Of a stretch of 64,000 nucleotides of DNA, positions 58,301 through 64,000 are shown piece after piece (the stretch's first letter is position 1; each line of letters starts with the position of its first letter). The notes below the pieces were generated by a model. The model worked only from the letters and a program-made list of their open reading frames with translations, was not told where the DNA came from and made no database searches. Made by a program: the position numbers and the translations under genes. The stretch spans positions 3,968,150 through 4,032,149 of the forward strand of contig CM026403.1 of the NCBI GenBank assembly GCA_014843695.1. The letters are read 5' to 3'. Origin of the DNA: Archivesica marissinica (lineage: Eukaryota > Mollusca > Bivalvia > Venerida > Vesicomyidae).

Positions 58301-61300
58301 TACAGATAATGCTATACTGCTGTGCTGCTGGGTTCTTAATGTTTACAGCTTATGCTACACTGATGTGCTGCTGTGTTTATAATGTTTACAGATAATGCTA
58401 TACTGCTGTGCTGCTGTGTTTATAATGTTTACATATAATGCTATACTGCTGTGCTGCGGTGTTTATAATGTTTACAGATAATGCTATACTGCTGTGCTGC
58501 TGTGTTCTTAATGTTTACAGATAATGCTACACTGCTGTGCTGCTGTGTTTATAATGTTTACAGATAATGCTACACTGCTGTGCTGCTGGGTTTATAATGT
58601 TTACAGATAATGCTACACTGCTGTGCTGCTGTGCTGCTGTGTTTATAATGTTTACAGATAATGCTATTCTGTTGTGCTGCTGTGTTCTTAATGTTTACAG
58701 ATAATGCTATACTGCTGTGCTGCTGGGTTTATAATGTTTACAGATAATGCTATACTGCTGTGCTGCTGTGTTTATAATGTTTACAGATAATGCTATACTG
58801 CTGTGCTGCTGTGTTGATCATGTTTACAGATGATGCTATACTGTGTGCTGCTGTGCTGCTGTGCTGCTGTGTTTATAATGTTTACAGATAATGCTATACT
58901 GCTGTGCTGCTGTGTTTATAATGTTTACAGATAATGCTATACTGCTGTGCTGCTGGGTTTATAATGTTTACAGATAATGCTACACTGCTGTGCTGCTGTG
59001 CTGCTGTGTTTATAATGTTTACAGATAATGCTATACTGCTGTGCTGCTGGGTTCTTAATGTTTACAGATAATGCTACACTGCTGTGCTGCTGTGTTTATA
59101 ATGTTTACAGATAATGCTACACTGCTGTACTGCTGTGTTTATAATGTTTACAGATAATGCTACGCTGCTGTGCTGCTGTGTTTATATAATGTTTACAGAT
59201 AATGCTATACTGCTGTGCTTATAATGTTTACAGATAATGCTATACTGCTGTGCTGTTGTGTTTATAATGTTTACAGATAATGCTACACTGCTGTGCTACT
59301 GTGTTCTTACTGTTTACATATAATGCTACACTGCTGTGCTGCTGGGTTTATAATATTTACAGATAATGCTACACTGCTGTGCTGCTGTGTGTATAATGTT
59401 TACAGATAATGCTATTATGCTGTGCTGCTGTGTTCTTAATGTTTACAGATAATGCTATACTGCTGTGCTGCTGGGTTCTTAATGTTTACATATAATGCTA
59501 CACTGCTGTGCTGCTGTGTTTATAATGTTTACAGATAATGATATACTGCTGTGCTGTTGTGTTTATAATGTTTACAGATAATGCTATACTGCTGTGCTGC
59601 TGTGTTTATAATTTTTACAGATAATGCTGTGCTGTTGTGTTTATAATGTTTACAGATAATGCTACACTGCTGTGCTGCTGTGTTTATAATGTGTACAGAT
59701 AACGCTATACTGATGTGCTGCTGTGTTTATAATGTTTACAGATAATGCTATACTGCTGTGCTGCTGTGTTTATAATGTTTACAGATAATGCTACACTGCT
59801 GTGCTACTGTGTTCTTAATGTTTACATATAATGCTATACTGCTGTGCTGCTGTGTTCTTAATGTTTACAGATAATGCTATACTGCTGTGCTGCTGGGTTC
59901 TTAATGTCTACAGATAATGCTACACTGATGTGCTGCTGTGTTTATAATGTTTACAGATAATGCTATACTGCTGTGCTGCTGTGTTTATAATGTTTACATA
60001 TAATGCTATACTGCTGTGCTGCGGTATTTATAATGTTTACAGATAATGCTATACTGCTGTGCTGCTGTGTTCTTAATGTTTACAGATAATGCTACACTGC
60101 TGTGCTGCTGTGTTTATAATGTTTACAGATATTGCTACACTGCTGTGCTGCTGTGTTTATAATGTTTACAGATAATGCTATACTGCTGTGTGCTGTGTTT
60201 ATAATGTTTACAGATAATGCTACACTGCTGTGCTGCTGTGTTTATAATGTTTACAGATAATGCTACACTGCTGTGCTACTGTGTTCTTAATGTTTACATA
60301 TAATGCTATACTGCTGTGCTGCTGTGTTCTTAATGTTTACATATAATGCTATACTGCTGTGCTGCTGGATTCTTAATGTTTACAGATAATGCTACACTGA
60401 TGTGCTGCTGTGTTTATAATGTTTACAGATAATGCTATACTGCTGTGCTGTTGTGTTTATAATGTTTACAGATAATGCTATAATGCTGTGCTGCTGTGTT
60501 TATAATGTTTACATATAATGCTATACTGCTGTGCTGCGGTGTTTATATTGTTTACAGATAATGCTATACTGCTGTGCTGCTGTGCTACTGTGTTCTTAAT
60601 GTTTACATATAATGCTATACTGCTGTGCTGCTGTGTTCTTAATATTTACATATAATGCTATACTGCTGTGCTGCTGTGTTCTTAATGTTTACAGATAATG
60701 CTATACTGCTGTGCTGCTGGGTTCTTAATGTTTACAGCTTATGCTACACTGATGTGCTGCTGTGTTTATAATGTTTACAGATAATGCTATACTGCTGTGC
60801 TGCTGTGTTTATAATGTTTACAGATAATGATATAATGCTGTGCTGCTGTGTTTATAATGTTTACATATAATGCTATACTGCTGTGCTGCGGTGTTTATAA
60901 TGTTTACAGATAATGCTATACTGCTGTGCTGCTGTGTTCTTAATGTTTACAGATAATGCTACACTGCTGTGCTGCTGTGTTTATAATGTTTACAGATAAT
61001 GCTACACTGCTGTGCTGCTGGGTTTATAATGTTTACAGATAATGCTACACTGCTGTGCTGCTGTGCTGCTGTGTTTATAATGTTTACAGATAATGCTATT
61101 CTGTTGTGCTGCTGTGTTCTTAATGTTTACAGATAATGCTATACTGCTGTGCTGCTGGGTTTATAATGTTTACAGATAATGCTATACTGCTGTGCTGCTG
61201 TGTTTATAATGTTTACAGATAATGCTATACTGCTGTGCTGCTGTGTTGATCATGTTTACAGATGATGCTATGCTGCTGTGCTGCTGTGCTGCTGTGTTTA

Positions 61301-63884
61301 TAATGTTTACAGATAATGCTATACTGCTGTGCTGCTGTGTTTATAATGTTTACAGATAATGCTATACTGCTGTGCTGCTGGGTTTATAATGTTTACAGAT
61401 AATGCTACACTGCTGTGCTGCTGTGCTGCTGTGTTTATAATGTTTACAGATAATGCTATACTGCTGTGCTGCTGGGTTCTTAATGTTTACAGATAATGCT
61501 ACACTGCTGTGCTGCTGTGTTTATAATGTTTACAGATAATGCTACACTGCTGTACTGCTGTGTTTATAATGTTTACAGATAATGCTACGCTGCTGTGCTG
61601 CTGTGTTTATATAATGTTTACAGATAATGCTATACTGCTGTGCTTATAATGTTTACAGATAATGCTATACTGCTGTGCTGTTGTGTTTATAATGTTTACA
61701 GATAATGCTACACTGCTGTGCTACTGTGTTCTTAATGTTTACAGATAATGCTACACTGCTGTGCTGCTGTGTGTATAATGTTTACAGATAATGCTATACT
61801 GCTGTGCTGTTGTGTTTATAATGTTTACAGATAATGCTATACTGCTGTGCTGCTGTGTTTATAATTTTTACAGATAATGCTGTGCTGTTGTGTTTATAAT
61901 GTTTACAGATAATGCTACACTGCTGTGCTGCTGTGTTTATAATGTGTACAGATAACGCTATACTGATGTGCTGCTGTGTTTATAATGTTTACAGATAATG
62001 CTATACTGCTGTGCTGCTGTGTTTATAATGTTTACAGATAATGCTACACTGCTGTGCTACTGTGTTCTTAATGTTTACATATAATGCTATACTGCTGTGC
62101 TGCTGTGTTCTTAATGTTTACAGATAATGCTATACTGCTGTGCTGCTGGGTTCTTAATGTTTACAGATAATGCTACACTGATGTGCTGCTGTGTTTATAA
62201 TGTTTACAGATAATGCTATACTGCTATACTGCTGTGCTGCTGTGCTGCTGTGCTGCTGTGCTGCTGTGCTGCTGTGCTGCTGTGTTTATAATGTTTACAG
62301 ACAATGCTATACTGCTGTGCTGCTGGGTTCTTAATGTTTACAGATAATGCTATACTGCTATACTGCTGTGCTGCTGGGTTTATAATGTTTACAGATAATG
62401 CTACACTGCTGTGCTGCTGTGCTGCTGTGCTGCTGTGCTGCTGTGTTTATAATGTTTACAGATAATGCTATACTTCTGTGCTGCTGGGTTCTTAATGTTT
62501 ACAGATAATGCTACACTGCTGTGCTGCTGTGTTTATAATGTTTACAGATAATGCTATACTGCTGTGCTGCTTTGTTTATAATGTTTACAGATAATGTTAT
62601 ACTGCTGTGCTGCTGGGTTTATAATGATTACAGATAATGCTATACTGCTGTGCTGCTGTGTTCTTAATGTTTACAGATAATGCTATACTGCTGTGCTGCT
62701 GTGTTGATCATGTTTACAGATAATGCTATACTGCTGTGCTGCTGTGCTGCTGTGTTTATAATGTTTACAGATAATGCTATTCTGCTGTGCTGCTGTGTTC
62801 TTAATGTTTACAGATAATGCTATACTGCTGTGCTGCTGGGTTTATAATGTTTACAGATAAGGCTACACTGCTGTGCTACTGTGTTCGTAATGTTTACAGA
62901 TAATGCTACACTGCTGTGCTGCTGTGTTTATAATGATTACAGATAATGCTACACTGCTGTGCTGCTGTGTTTATAATGATTATAGATAATGCTATACTGC
63001 TGTGCTGCTGTGTTTATAATGTTTACAGATAATGCTATACTGCTGTGCTGCTGTGTTTATAATGTTTACAGATAATGCAATACTGCTGTGCTGCTGTGTT
63101 TATAATGTTTACATATAAGGCTACACTGCTGTGCTACTGTGTTCGTAATGTTTACAGATAATGCTACACTGCTGTGCTGCTGTGTTTATAATGATTACAG
63201 ATAATGCTATACTGCTGTGCTGCTGTGTTTATAATGTTTACAGATAATGCTATACTGCTGTGCTGCTGGGTTTATAATGTTTACAGATAATGCTATACCA
63301 CTGTGCTGCTGTGTTTATAATGTTTACAGATAATGCTATACTGCTGTGCTGCTGGGTTTATAATGTTTACAGATAATGCTATACTGCTGTGCTACTGTGG
63401 TCTTAATGTTTACATATAATGCTATACTGCTGTGCTGCTGTGTTTATATTGTTTACAGATAATGCTATACTGCTGTGCTGCTGTGTTCTTAATGTTTACA
63501 GATAATGCTATACTGCTGTGCTACTGTGTTCTTAATGTTTACAGATAATGCTATACTGCTGTGCTGCTGTGTTCTTAATGTTTACAGATAATGCTATACT
63601 GCTGTGCTGCTGTGTTTATATTGTTTACAGATAATGCTATACTGGTGTGCTGCTGTGTTTATATTGTTTACAGATAATGCTATACTGCTGTGCTACTGTG
63701 TTCTTAATGTTTACAGATAATGCTACACTGCTGTGCTGCTGTGTTCTTAATGTTTACAGATAATGCTATACTGCTGTGCTGCTGTGTTCTTAATGTTTAC
63801 AGATAATGCTATACTGCTGTGCTGCTGTGTTGCTGTGTTCTTAATGTTTACAGATAATGCTATACTGCTGTGCTGCTGTGTTTA
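55382..63884. repeat. 43-bp array, about 195 copies, with nested 8-bp expansions
   Basis: The unit core is TTTACAGATAATGCTATACT with GCTGTGCTGCTGTG and TTTATAATG or TTCTTAATG. Inside some units CTGCTGTG is further expanded (for example around 56950 and 62230). Longer blocks recur, for example the run near 58800-59280 resembles 61230-61750. Confidence 0.97.
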
Positions 63885-63936
63885 TAACTTGAGTGAGGAT
63901 GTTATCAAATATTAGCATTCCCAAAGGGTAATGTTC

Positions 63937-64000
63937 ATCGAGTGTGTGTGTGTGTGTGCGTGCGTGCGTGCGTGTGTGCGGGTGTGCGTGCGTGCGTGCG
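63937..64000. repeat. GT/GC-rich simple repeat at the window end
   Basis: This is a run of GTGTGTGT changing to GCGTGCGTGCG, continuing past the window edge. Confidence 0.95.

Overview
The window is eukaryotic and animal-like. It has multi-exon genes with GT-AG introns, several tRNA-derived SINE families, MITE-like elements, and a very large load of minisatellites. Two genes are supported. On the + strand is the C-terminal part of mitochondrial short-chain acyl-CoA dehydrogenase (ACADS): eight coding exons between 12865 and 35075, with the 5' exons lying before base 1. On the - strand is a glycine-rich protein gene: five internal exons, a terminal exon and one uncertain upstream exon between 55381 and about 42460. 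The two genes are convergent; their stop codons are about 8 kb apart. Glycine-rich repeats plus a basic, tyrosine-ended C-terminus recall shematrin-type shell-matrix proteins. Together with the SINE content this suggests a mollusc, but that is an inference.

Layout: 1-12100 is a 36-bp satellite with higher-order repeats, inside an ACADS intron. 12101-12900 is a 70-bp array built from an intron end plus the start of the next ACADS exon. 12981-34919 holds the remaining ACADS introns, filled by arrays of 17, 28, 32, 31, 52, 43, 55, 23, 21, 87 and 30 bp and by SINEs. 35076-36620 is a 25-bp array after the ACADS stop codon, interrupted by a SINE. 36620-42460 is intergenic, with SINEs, a 378-bp inverted-repeat element, one half of a 742-bp direct duplication, and 53-bp, 48-bp and 55-bp arrays. 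42460-55381 is the glycine-rich gene, whose introns carry arrays of 21, 40, 55, 49, 21 and 39 bp, SINEs and a palindromic hAT-like MITE. 55382-63884 is an 8.5-kb array of a 43-bp unit. The window ends in a GT/GC-rich simple repeat.

The most notable structure is how arrays relate to exons. They fill almost every intron and often stop within tens of bases of a splice site. At two ACADS exons the repeat unit contains the exon edge and its splice site, so decoy acceptors (before 12865) and decoy donors (after 29407) are present in tandem. Two other arrays appear to have grown from a SINE tail. The glycine-rich gene is built from exons that all start and end in phase 1, and its largest exon is itself a 33-bp coding minisatellite. 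I found no prokaryotic feature, CRISPR array or functional tRNA gene. Most long open frames in the window are repeat arrays without stop codons, not genes.
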